DNA of 64,000 nucleotides from the NCBI RefSeq assembly GCF_037975245.1, contig NC_092580.1:7540501-7604500 (forward strand), written 5' to 3'. Source of the stretch: Apostichopus japonicus. Its lineage: Eukaryota; Echinodermata; Holothuroidea; Aspidochirotida; Stichopodidae. This document shows positions 36,501 to 48,049 of this stretch, piece after piece. Numbering within the stretch: the first letter of the stretch is position 1; each line of letters begins with the position of its first letter. The position numbers and the translations under genes are program-made. The notes under the pieces are model-generated. The model was not told the DNA's origin. It made no database searches and saw only the letters and a list, made by a program, of their open reading frames with translations.

Positions 36501-39500
36501 CGTGGAGCTTGATACAGGCCATCAACATATCCATTCACCTAGGAACATTTGTGTGGATGTATCCACAACCAGTAATCCATACATATGTATGAATATTACT
36601 TTATATATATATACGTATATATACTTGTGCATATACGTACATAGGTTACTTATACACTTATGTAGCCAACATATTTTGTTATCTTCATTACAGGACCAAC
36701 CAGAGCCTTCACCAAACCCTAAAGACATAGAGGACAAACCTGTGACCTATAGGTTTGTTGAGGCAGGATCAATAAGAGGCAAGACAAAGCTCTTTGACAG
36801 CAATGGATATGCTTACATTTTTAAGGTTGGCAATGCAGGTAAACTAATTCTATGATTTTGCAAAGGTTTTGTCAAGCGGATGTGTTAGTAACAATTGTGC
36901 AACTTTGTTGAAAGCATTGTCCAGATGAAAATGTATTTTTGGCTGATGAGAGAGGAACATATTCTATAAGCATCCTAGTGAAAATTCATTCAATTTCTGT
37001 ATGTAAAATTGGAACCCTATCCAATCCAAGATTAAAACTGTAAAACCATAAATAAAGTAAACGAATCAATTCTGCTGTCAGTGCACAACTGTGACAGTGT
37101 CAACTATCAGTATCTCAGAAACCGAATGTAGGAATTATATGCAAATGTAGGGATTATATGTAATTGTAGGAATTATATACAAATTTCAACAGGATGCTAA
37201 GAATGTGCCCTTCTATTATGAGTTTAACAGAAGTTGTCCTCTGGATTAATCTTTTAAAGAAACTCGTTATCGTATATTTGTTTGTATCTTTGCAGATGGT
37301 TCTGTGCTGTGGAGATGCCCAGTTCGTAACAAAGATATGCCCTACTGTCCTGCTAACGTTAAACAGAAGGGCCAGGAGTTTCGCCGTGGACCCAAGGACC
37401 ACGTTCACGATGCACCGACTGGAGCAGAGGTTGTAGCTCGCATCAGACATCAGATGAAGGTAGATACTAGGCTCTGACACAACTCCAACATCAAATTTGA
37501 AAAACACAACCCAGATCGATTCTTTCAAGTTTCATTATGCCTTCCATCTGTTCTTTCAGGACAATGCAATTGAAAACCCCAAGGAGAAAGCCAGCGTAGT
37601 TGTCAGGGAGGTCCTCCGAAACAACCTCCCAGAAGTGGATCCTCTTACTTGTCCAGGACTACCCAAGATGGAGCAGCTGGTTCATGCAACGAGAGCGTAT
37701 CGTCGAAAGATCCGCCCACAAGAGCTGGAGGACGTGGACTTTGAACTACTGGTCAGTACAACACAATGTGTGGTATATACCCAATATGTAAGAAAGCAAG
37801 AAAATGAATATTAGACAAAATTTATGATGACTCCTCTAAATCTATGTTTATTCCCTTATTCGCAGGTGGAACATGTCCCAAAGGACTTCCTCGTGGGCGA
37901 GGTGATGGTTGATGCAAAGGGTCACCACTTGTTATTTGCTTCCAGGGCTCAGCTTAAACTCTTGGCCAAAGCAAAGTGCTGGTAAGTATTGGCAATGACC
38001 GGTCGACAATTGAATAAAAGAGTGGAGGAATAATTTGCCTCATTTGGAAATGGCAATAATTTTTATTCTCTCTTTTCCTATAGGTATGCAAAGGCCACTT
38101 CCAAGATGTGTCGCAAACCATTCAGCCAGTTGTTTTCTGTTCACGCCTTTGCCCAGCAGGGAGACAGTGCCCAACAGGTGCCACTAGCCTTCGCACTGAT
38201 GTCTCAAGACAGGAAGAGGGATTACAAGGCCGTATTGCGGGCCCTGAAAAGGGCACTCCCCTCACATCCAAGAGTTCGCTCCTTCGTTTTAGAGTTTGAA
38301 TCGGCCATGTGGAGAGGTGTCAGATCAACGTTCAGGGAGGTGACCATTACAGGCTGTGTTTATCACTGGCGACAGGCAGTGTGGAGGAAGGTGAGTAATG
38401 AAATTTGAATATGTTACAAAAAAACATCCTGAAAGTATGATATTTATCTTATCGAACTCTGTTGTAGTAGTTTGCGGTTTTGAGGAGTTTGTAGAGGGGT
38501 ATGTTGTGGGCTTTGTAGAGGGGTTTGTAGAGGGGTATGTAGAGGGGTTTGTAGAGGGGTATGTAGAGGGGTATGTAGAGGGGTTTGTAGAGGGGTTTGT
38601 AGATGGGTTATGTTGTGGGCTTTGTAGAGGGGTTTGTAGAGGGGTATGTAGAGGGGTTTGTAGAGGGGTATGTAGAGGGGTATGTAGAGGGGTTTGTAGA
38701 GGGGTATGTAGAGGGGTTTGTAGAGGGGTATGTAGAGGGGTTTGTAGAGGGGTATGTAGAGGGGTATGTTGTGGGGTATGTAGAGGGCTATGTAGAGGGG
38801 TATGTAGAGGGGTTTGTAGAGGGGTATGTAGAGGGGTTTGTAGAGGGGTTTGTAGAGGGGTTTGTAGAGTGGTATGTAGAGGGGTTTGTAGAGGGGTATG
38901 TAGAGGGCTATGTAGAGGGGTAGGTAGAGGAGTATGTAGAGGGGTATGTTGTGGGGTATGCAGAGGGGGAGGGAGAGGGTCATTTTGTCAGACCATGGTA
39001 TCTACCTTCATCTACCTACTGATGAGAGCTTCATTCTCTGCGCCATATGGTGCAACATAGACCTGCTTGTTAGGTCACCACAAAGCTCATTGCTTGACAG
39101 TAGCAGGACAGTAGGTTGGTTTTCTGTTTCAGACGGGGCACCTCCACCCACAGACTTGTGACATTGAATGGTTTTGTCTTTCAAGGCTTTTATAGTCAGG
39201 ATAAATGGTGAAAGTCACTTCGCTATTAAATTCAATTGAACTTTGCTGATGTTATAGTTATTTGAATTCAATGGTCCTTTTCATATCTGTGAAACAGAGA
39301 ACAGTCTGTGGAGACCTTGGAAGCATGATATCTCCAAGAATAAGAGATGCCTAAGAGGATGTATTAAACTACATCATTGAAAATGTAATGCAATTTTTGC
39401 GTATCTGTGGTTTTATCACACAGGTGAAGGAGTTGGACTTATGGACAGCGTACACCTCTAAGTACTCCACACAGACGTACATCCGGAAGATGATGTGTTT

Positions 39501-40054
39501 GCCACTGCTGCCTCTAGGACAGATTCGGCCTCAGTTCTGTGTCCTCAAAGGTGAGGCAAGAACTGACCAACTGAAAGGATTTTGTGCCTATATGGAGACG
39601 ACATGGATTGAAGATGGACTCTGGGGACCAGAAGCCTGGTGCAAGTTTGATCGATCAATCCGCACTCATAAGTATATTGAAGGTATGTTTGAGATGAACT
39701 TGTTCTGGGTTTTACTCTTGAAAATAACTTCATGCAAAGCAAAATTTGTTTAACAACAACACTGTCACTTTTCACTTTTTTTCAGAATGGCATAAGTCTT
39801 TAATCAAGACAGCAGGAACAAATCCGCCTTTCTCTGAGCTCTTGGCGTCCCTGTACGATGTCAGCAGTCTTGCCAACAATGGAGTTCACCTAGTGTCTGA
39901 GAGTCAACTACATCTATTGCATAGACGTGCACATAAGACTGTGCAGTCTAGGCTGGCCAAGTACTGGGAGGAATATGAGGCAGGAGACCGATCCACTGAT
40001 GGATTGCTACGGGCATGTGCAAAGCTACTAGGGAACGTTGATATCCATGGATGA
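33537..40054 (+). CDS. FLYWCH zinc-finger / MULE-transposase-derived protein, 13 coding exons
   Basis: Exons 33537-33749, 33897-34047, 34179-34342, 34962-35106, 35549-35712, 35818-36009, 36694-36838, 37296-37459, 37560-37751, 37866-37981, 38084-38390, 39424-39682 and 39786-40054 join in frame into 826 aa. Residues 1-71 are an acidic leader. FLYWCH modules lie at ~72-176, ~177-279 and ~344-446, each with LFDS.GF..IFK, LWRCPVR, a second Cys (PYCPA) and H-V-H. A 64-aa linker follows modules 2 and 3 (~280-343 and ~447-510). Residues ~511-826 match MULE transposase order: [17 protein letters not shown], a [13 protein letters not shown] segment with the conserved C..H, and a later IEEWHK. The expected DGTFK is YAKATSK and the TDFE-like site is VLEFES, so two catalytic Asp positions are replaced. 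FLYWCH domains bind DNA. A domesticated DNA-binding host gene is the likely reading; a dead transposon is the alternative, though intact frames over 13 exons argue against it. Whether exon 35818-36009 is kept in mRNA is uncertain; skipping it leaves 762 aa in frame. Confidence 0.82.
34415..37880. repeat. ~1.74-kb tandem segmental duplication inside the FLYWCH gene
   Basis: 34415-36136 and 36137-37880 are two direct copies. Exon pairs 34962/36694, 35549/37296 and 35818/37560 match nearly base for base, with the last two offset by ~1743 bp. The breakpoint is visible at 36121-36140, where the start of the GTGGAACATGT exon runs directly into intron sequence like that at 34414. An earlier duplication produced the first module (33.5-34.4 kb). 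Confidence 0.88.
36123..36134 (+). pseudogene. Truncated exon stub at duplication junction
   Basis: Acceptor ttcgcag followed by GTGGAACATGT is identical to the start of the real exon at 37866, then breaks into intron sequence. It is the remnant of the exon that follows the linker exon in the ancestral order. Confidence 0.75.
38471..38985. repeat. 12-bp GTAGAGGGGTWT minisatellite in FLYWCH gene intron
   Basis: About 40 units alternating GTAGAGGGGTAT and GTAGAGGGGTTT, with TTGTGGGG variants near 38500, 38612, 38768 and 38948. It gives open frames in several registers on both strands ([24 protein letters not shown]), all artefacts. Confidence 0.95.
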
Positions 40055-42166
40055 GAGACCTACCGTACTCAAAGATGACACTTACCAACCCCCCTCCCTC
40101 CCTCTCTGCGTCCCTCCAAACCCCACCCCCAACCCCCTCAAAGACTAAAAAAAGACCTTACAAATGCATAGGTCTACAAACATTTCTGTTGCAAGTAATT
40201 AGTTTGCCTGTGTACTTGTAAATGAAAACTTGCAATTCCTTAGCAAAATGAAAAGATACACTTCAATGGATATTCTGGTGGCTGAAGTTGACTGCCTCGT
40301 AAAACCTCCCAGCATTTTGTATATCAAAGATATGAATTTGTCAAATTTGGGAGTATTTCTGTGTATCTGGGAAGTGGCAAAAACAGAGTGAAGGATGTCA
40401 TCACATCATTTCAGCTGAAAATTGTTTGTTTTGCTTGATAATATTTCACTCATTTATTGACAGAGGAATTTGATGATCCTTTAATTTCAAAAAATCATCA
40501 TCATTTTGTTTGCAAATGATAAGTTTCTTCATCAGATGTGGAACAAAAAGGGGGTGAGGAGGGGGTGAGGAGGGGGCGGTGTCAAGACATGTACACCATT
40601 TAAAGCCTACACAAAATTATTAGTGCAACTTTGTGAGTAGACCTAATTCATAGTCTAAATAGGCCTCCGAATGCCCCAGTTCACATATTTCTGGGCAATT
40701 TGACCAGACCCCCCCCTCTACTTCGGGGTAAGCTTCTATAACCCCAGGGTCCCACCCCCTCCCTTTTGAAATCCTGCATCTGTTCCTGTTCATACATCAT
40801 CTACGGAAGAGATTTATGTACTTTTCGTGAGTTGTGTATAACATCGTCAACCTTCCATCAATGGTAAATGGTTTTGTCTTCTTTATTTCTTTGAGTTCAA
40901 ATTCATTTTCATAAATGTCATATGATATTTTGAGAGGAAGATGACAGTGAATAAAGCCCAGACCTCTTTTTCTTTACCTTTGAGCAGTATACTCTTCACA
41001 TACGTACCCTAATCCTCAGTGGGAGGGGGGGGGGGGTGGGGGATGCATATCCTCCTAAATTAGAGTAATAAAATAATAATGTTCACTATGAATTTTAAGA
41101 AAGTATTTTTTAATCTAAAATAAAAGTCCTGCTTTTACCACTCACAAACGATTGCAAAAACAAATATTTTAATACACTAAATAAATAAATGCATACCCTA
41201 ACTAAATGTATTGACAACATTTGCTACAAAGGAAACTACTGTTTCTCTATGAAACCCACTTACAGGTGATTGTACACTCTCCTTAATGTTGGAAATGATC
41301 AAATTTGTTAACAAATTATGTCTTGTCCGTGTGAAGTTATGAATCGATGTTATAGCTAGTCTACTAGTGTAGCTGCCCTGGAAATTAATTTTCAGAGTCT
41401 TCTGGTGTTGGTGCATTAAGCACTTGTGCCATTAAATCCTGCTCCATTGAAAGGCAACATGATCCATTTAAATCTTGATTAAAATCACATTTTAAATATT
41501 TTTATTATCTATTAATTATTGTTTCTTTAAATCTTAATTGTAATCAGTTTTCTTTTAAGTCACTGATGTAAGTAAAAGAAGGTTGTTTTAAAAAGTTTTA
41601 AACATTTAATTAAACAGTTTTATTTGTTTTAAACAGGAATAAATAAAAAGCAAAAAAACAATAAAAACATTGTAAAACCATGAAATCATGTAAAATGGTG
41701 CATAGTTTGTAAGTACTTCAACTTTATCCAACACTGTAAATAACAAAATGTACATGAATCTATCTTAGGCAGTACTTGGCTTTCACTGTTCGCTCTCGCT
41801 TCGGACGGTCAAGCTGACCCCACAGCCAATCAAGTACCTAATTTTACCAAGGCTTCCTCTGTGTTTCATCCTATGGACCCTAACCACGGGCATAGACCTA
41901 TCCCTGGACCCTATTTGTTTTGGTACAGTTTACATCTTGCTGTAAAATTAAGCCATCCAAACATTACGAAAAGGAAAATAAATTATAGACAAAATTTAAC
42001 TGGATGTAATATTTCATGCCATGAATATAATCTATCAAACCTTTTGCTTGTATGAGACACACTTAATGAATGTAATATTAGATTTAAATTTGCAAGAACA
42101 TTAACCTTTGTGCTTCCTTGGACTGCATCACCTGTAACATTGACACATTTTTTACTGTCCATTAAC
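40055..42166. other. 3' UTR of FLYWCH gene, then intergenic
   Basis: An AATAAA at ~40951 is a candidate polyadenylation signal. C-rich and G-rich homopolymer patches lie at ~40088-40135 and ~41022-41040. No exon is supported between 41040 and 42150. Confidence 0.45.
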
Positions 42167-44955
42167 AGGGAGAGTCACAGATGGGTCACACATGTGCAAG
42201 TAGAAGTATCGGTGACAAAGAAAAGTGAACATTTCCAGTTGGCGTTGTTTGCCCCGCACTACATCAGCATTTCACAGTGTTGGAGAGAATCGTTTAGTAT
42301 GGCATACTATGAAGTAAGCATTGTTTGTTACCATTTACTTTCTCTTCAAGTATAAACATTCCTGATAGAGCTAACAGTTTTCATTCATCTATTTAAAACT
42401 AGAATTGGATACATTCATGCATTTGCTTTCAAATGCATGCATAATGTTGAATATGTTTAGGAGTAACTAAGAAATGTAGTTGACCACTAACAGTGCTGCC
42501 TGTATTAACTGCTGCTTGCTGGTCTGAATGTGAGGACATTCTAACCTGTCCACATTTCATACAGAATGTACTACTATAGAAAGCTACATTTATGATAATT
42601 TTAAGATGGAAATTATTATCAAAGGTAATCTGTATCATTGAGTTTGTTTTCTTCTTTAAATAGGAAGGAATCTCTCTGTAAGATGTTCCATTGTTCATGG
42701 AAAGACGAAGAAACCATGCAACAGCAGTGGTGTTGAAGAAACCTCCAAGTTAGATGTGGCGAGAAACAAGCAGGTATTTGAATATACATTAATTGTCTAT
42801 TCTAACCAGGCTCAAGTTAAATTCACATCCATACATGTTTAAGAAACCTCCAAGTAAGATGTGGCAAGAAAACAAGCAGGTATTTGAATATACATTAATT
42901 GTCTATTCTAACCAGGCTCAAGTTAAATTCACATCCATACATGTTTAAGAAACCTCCAAGTAAGATGTGGCAAGAAAACAAATTGGTATTTCAATAAACA
43001 TTAATTGTCTATTCTAACTAGGCTCAAGTTAAGTTTACATCTATACATGTTGCATTGTGGTGGAACCTTTCCAGACTCTTGCTTGCTGCTAATTTAATAT
43101 GTAACGAAATCTTCAAGTTTTCATTATTGAACACAAATGTTGAGCTTCATGAGCAAGAGGGTTTTCCACAAATTTGTTGAATTGTGGTTTTGGTTTAGCC
43201 TTTGAGATTCAATATCTATCAGGGAATAATGAAGGGTTCAAATGTTGTGTAATAGTATTGAAGGCTCTGAAATTTGGCTCTTTTGAAACACTACAGTTCC
43301 TGTATGCAAAAGCTGTTACATAATTTTTGCACTTTGTGAGGCAATTTGGACCTTTTACATAGCATTTTGCTATGGGCTACTTATACGCTGTCTATAGTTT
43401 CTGCGAATAACTTGTGATGCTAGCAGCATTAACCATTCTTTTTTTTTGCCACTGGCCACTTCTGCACCTTTCAAGGTTATAAGTCTGGAACATTAGCCTG
43501 TGTGTTACATAATCAATTTGCTAAGCCTATCAAAGGAAACGAGCGTGGAAAAGTCACTTGCACAGCTCAAATTTCCCCCGATCTACCTATTAAAATGCCT
43601 GAGGCAGGTAAACTGTTATGGCAGTGGTAATAAAGGGTGAATTTTCAAATGACATGAGCAGTATTTTAGTAAGATCTATATTATCCCTGTTTGTTTAAGC
43701 TACACCAATTTGAGCTACATTGTGCACAATATACATGATCAGTTTGCCAAAAACTCATTACTCTCTGAAACTGTTCAACAGTGAACACTTTGAAGTTGTG
43801 CAAGAGGATCACAACTAAACATATCTGTAATGTTTATAAACAAGTTTATGACATGAATTTGGCTCGTCTAAAAGTCTAATATTTGCTAATTTAATGTGAT
43901 TATTGAAATACAATGTGAATACATTATAAAAGATTCACATTGGAAGGGTGTTCCTTGCTCATCATATTACAGAGGTTTAGACACATTTCATCTTGGTAGG
44001 CCCAAGATATCATATTTTTCTTATATCCTTTTCTGAGCCATGAAACTAACACTACTCTAAACTAGTGCCTTGTTAATAGGTAATCATTTAGTCTTCAAAG
44101 TTTTGGTAGCAATTTTGAAGGCCCTGAATGTTGCCCCTTGTAAAATACTATGTGTTCCTGTGTACAAAAAAACAAAGAAACAATTGCTATACATCTTTGC
44201 ACTTGTATAATGATGTGACCAGTTTACATAGCATTTCACAATGCGATACCAGATAGATTATTCCCTGTTTAATACAATATCCTTCCATTTACACAGACAT
44301 CTTTCTTCCTCCGACTGAGGTTCAAGGAGAGAATCTCTGATGAGCTCGAGGCAACCATCCGTAAGTACACAACAATTAGGTCAAGCAAATATAAATGTAT
44401 CTTTTGAATTTAAATTTGTTACCCCATATGAACACTACAGAAAATGACAGCCTGTTAATTAGCAATTGGGAATCGAGGTGTAACTTAGCATCTCCCACTG
44501 TCAAAGTTCATTGTCAGAGGACAATGTGATGTCCATCTCCCTGACGCCGCTCAATGGTTTAGAAAGTGTATTTGTGACGTCACAATCCTGTTTGTGCTGT
44601 TCTTTCTTTGTGGGGTTCCAATTGTTTTCATTTTTAAATGTCATTTTCTCACCATAATCTGTAGTCATGAGATGAAGGTATACTTTGGTGTTGTTCTGTA
44701 TTTCATCAAGTTATCTATGCTATCTGGGCTATTTGAGAGCTACAAGTTCTGGGCAATTCGTTGAATGATTTTATGGAAATATGTCCAGATTTTGGCATTT
44801 AACCTAGTTAAGAGTCTTGGAGCCTGGACCAAATTTTGCTAAGAAATCACTAATCCTTTCGACTATCTGGTTTTCCTTCAGAAGCAACAGCTGCAAGGTT
44901 GGCAGGACTAGGACAAATGGAGATGCAGCCTTCGTTCTCTGAGATGTTCAGATGA
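42167..44955 (+). CDS. 3' part of an unrecognised gene (exons ~42167-42313, 42664-42773, 44297-44360, 44882-44955)
   Basis: Three exons join cleanly: 42664-42773 (reads NLSVRCSIVHGKTKKPC), 44297-44360 (SFFLRLRFKERISDELEAT) and 44882-44955 (ending QMEMQPSFSEMFR and stop), with phases 1, 0 and 1 matching. A further exon at 42167 (reads HFQLALFAPHYISISQCW) has a good acceptor. Its obvious donor at 42314 is out of phase with the next exon; a weaker GTATGG donor near 42297 would restore the frame. The C-terminus is basic then amphipathic-helical. I do not recognise a family. The 5' end was not found. The exon 42664-42773 donor (GTATTT) lies inside a ~105-bp tandem repeat. Confidence 0.42.
42736..43010. 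repeat. ~105-bp tandem repeat copying an exon end and donor
   Basis: Three direct copies starting at 42736, 42841 and ~42946 with GAAACCTCCAAG, GATGTGGC, AAACAAGCAGGTATTTGAAT and TCTATTCTAACCAGGCTCAA. The first copy contains the last ~38 bp of exon 42664-42773 and its donor. The second keeps CAG|GTATTT but has a TAA in the exon frame; the third has lost CAG. Confidence 0.88.
44575..44582. promoter_or_regulatory. CRE-like palindrome TGACGTCA
   Basis: Perfect cAMP-response-element octamer inside an intron of the 42-45 kb gene. A chance occurrence is quite possible. Confidence 0.25.
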
Positions 44956-45929
44956 GGAACTGGTGAACTGGTTGAGATGAAGAAAACTGGCAGTTGTCAT
45001 GGTGACAGGGGCTTCATCCATCAGTATCTGAACTTTACAGGTGAGGAACTGAGGGCGATACTTAAAACCTTCTGTAGGATTGTGTTTAAAGTTAAACTAA
45101 CATTTCTGTCTCTTATGATGTTCAGAGTGGTCTCATATTTTCTGTAACCCCCAAAACAAAAAAATAACAGCAAGTTTGAATTTCATGTGGAGAGAAAGTA
45201 TCTAGGATAAATTTGAAAGAACTCTGAACTATTCTTGTAGAGGAGACACAAACCCAGCAGTCTTCTTTGAATTATATGATTAAGATGCTTCAGATGAACA
45301 GCTCCTTCAAAAGCTAAGAAAAACCTCAAAGGCGAAGAAAAGTGATGACATTTTGTCAATGTTTGATTTGATAGTGCCACCAAGGAGGTAAACACTACAA
45401 ACTTCCCTCTTTACTGAATGTGAAAGTTACATGTCGTTGCTGGAAACGATGTCAATAGAAGGTCAATGAAGACTTAGAAAGAAAAACATTACAATGTAAA
45501 TTAAATGCGGCTGAAAACTGTCACTTCGAGACTACAGTAGCCGAAGTCTGCATTTTTATGTAGTAAGAAACATCAGCACTGTGATCTCCCAATCACATTA
45601 TATTCTTGTTTAGCCTTTTAAAGGAGTGTTTCATCTAAAATTATCTGTATCATATAGGGTAAATATGATTGTTGGCTGATTTCTTCATTGATATGGTATT
45701 AGTGTGGTAATATCATGGTGTTACTGGTATGCGAGATGTAAAACCAAATCAAATCCTTTAACCGTTTTCTAGTATTCCTGATTGAATATTGGGCTGTTCC
45801 TGAGAAATAAAAAAATGGGAACTCTGGTGGAAAAAAGGTTAAAACAATTTGTCAAAGTTCTTCTTAACTTTGAGACTTCCTGGTTGTCAGTCTAACAAAG
45901 TTTTGGCGTGTCTCTACTCTCTACTCATG
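44956..45929. other. 3' flank of the 42-45 kb gene
   Basis: No supported exon. AATAAA near 45806 could be a polyadenylation signal. Open frame 45183-45395 (-) has no recognisable features. Confidence 0.4.
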
Positions 45930-46241
45930 CAACTGCGTTGTGGTCAAGCGATTAAGGCAGTGGACTTGTGATCTAAGGATTGCAGGTTCGAGTCCTGGCC
46001 AGATCATTGTGTTGTGTCCTTGGGCAAGGCACTTTATCTCCATTGCCTCTCTTGACTCAGGTGTATAAATGGGGACCTGTAAGATAAACTGTCAGTTGGG
46101 CACTGTTTAGCTGCTGCCATGAGGGGGTTTTCTCTATGTTTGACAGGTTATTGTTGACCGGGGTAAAATTGTGATTGTAAAGCGCATAGAAATGCACTTG
46201 CATATAGTTGTTCTATATAAATGAATATCTTATTATATTGA
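45930..46241 (+). mobile_element. tRNA-derived SINE
   Basis: The head has a box A-like TGGTCAAGCGA (45941-45951) and a near-consensus box B GGTTCGAGTCC (45985-45995), 34 bp apart as in tRNA genes. The body carries TGTCCTTGGGCAAGGCAC and TTTATCTCC, a central domain I associate with metazoan SINEs, then TGTATAAATGGGGACCTG and GTAAAGCGCATAGAAATGC, ending in an AT-rich tail. It is not a functional tRNA: the acceptor stem is not closed. Confidence 0.82.
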
Positions 46242-48049
46242 TTGTTATTACCTTACCAAATTTATGAAAAACACAATTAAATGAAAACAAAATTGATTTT
46301 ACAATGAAAATTCTCATAAGAAAAGTTCTCATGTTTTTTTGTCAGTGGACCAATTGCAAAACGGTTCCAACAGGCATTTTAATACGATTGATGTCATAGT
46401 TACACCACACCAATACCATTCAAGAAGTGACTTGCAAGTAAAAATGTCTATAAGTTGTTTACTTATAAAACTATTTTAAATACTATCTGGAAATATTAAT
46501 ATAACACATTGAAGCCGCATGGATATGGCTTCCCATGAAAACTATTCAGCTTGTTTGTTTAACTTGTCAGTACCAAATTTTCCAAATTTAAACTCATCCA
46601 AATAGTGGCTAACTAAACAGCCATGTTCTTTGTGGCATAAAGGTCAGAAATGTTGCAACTAATTATTGACAGTTTGGAAAACCAGTGAATGAGGTAGATG
46701 ATTTAAGAACATCTGAGATAATTTATCCTGAAGGGCATCCCAAACTCTTTAATTTGAGTGGGATTAAAAAAACAAAAAATTGGGATTTCCATGATTCAAA
46801 TGGTCAAATATTTTTTAATGAAATATCATAAAGGAAACAAATCAGTTTTACCATGAGATGGTGTACAATCTTATTACTATGGAAATCTCTTGACGTGTGA
46901 AAATATTTAAATTTGTTTGATGTGAGAGGGTTAAAAAGAACTCTGCTAGGACTCAAAGAAACTGAGTTTATCTTTGTGATGTAGATCTGTGATATCTTAT
47001 CCTTTTGCTTGTATTTCATATACTTCATTCATATCCTTACACAATGTTGAAGTGATAATCCCCCTCTACCATCACCACCAATGAATTATTTATTAGTATT
47101 GCATAGCAAAATGTTATCCGAAGTAACTAAGTTGATACACAAATTGTATAAGTTATATTAGATGGAATTCTTGCTGTTTTTACTGATCCTTTGCTGAATA
47201 GTGTCTTTAAATATTGAAGTTAATATTGAAAAAAAAGTTCTATGCAAAATTTTTCCAAAACACCAAACAGGAGGTGCCTTTGAAAATCTTTTTTAATGAA
47301 ATATGTAGAGATCCAAATGCTCTTAAGTACAAAAAGTCTCTCTCATAGCTTGTCTGTTCAGGAGTCTGTGACACTGTGTTACCAGGGAGGGTCTGTAAGG
47401 GGCATCCGAGGGAGTGTAACCCCAGGGTGGGTTACCTTCAGGGAGGGTAACCTTCATGGTTGAGAACCACAGTGTACCATGGTGTACCATGCAGGATCCA
47501 AACTCCTTTTGTATCTTCCAATCCCCTCCAGAGCTTGAACCAGGAACCTCTGAATCCACAGACCAGAGAACCTTTCCCATTCCAACTTTGGAAACCAAAC
47601 TAACATACTAAGTTTCTGTCGGTGTGAAATTGACTATTTGGCATTCCAATAAACCTGTTTGTGTTACCTAAAATGTTGGCTGTATTAAAGTTTGCGGGTT
47701 ATTCCCCCCAAAAAATACATTACCTATTAAGTTCAATTGTTGTCCCAAGATAATTATAAAGTACTAAGTTGTTCACTGATGTAGATTTTAGGTTACCTTA
47801 TGTTTATAGCTGCAAGTTTAGATTCAAGTAATTCTACTTCAATACATTTCAACCTGTGCTGTTTAGCTATTTTTGACATGATCTGTTTTGTTCAGCTCTA
47901 AGATTTAAGTTTTTCTCAGAATAGCCAAAAATTACACTGGTATACATTTTAAGTTACCTGATGTTTGTAAGTTTAGATGAAAAAGGGTTCTATGTGTTAA
48001 TACTAATCAGGGGACCTGTTACAATTAGATGATTTAAATTGTCATATTT
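46242..48049. other. Intergenic, no gene seen
   Basis: AT-rich. At 47360-47600 a minus-strand segment has a box B-like GGTTCAAGCTC and could be another eroded tRNA-related repeat, but no clear box A. Open frames at 46804-47028 and 47323-47598 (-) look non-coding. Confidence 0.4.

Noticed and set aside
38398-39060. 220-codon + frame and 179-codon - frame
   Set aside because: 12-bp minisatellite artefact inside an intron.
45930-46000. Functional tRNA gene
   Set aside because: Box A and box B are good, but the acceptor stem does not pair and SINE body sequence follows directly.
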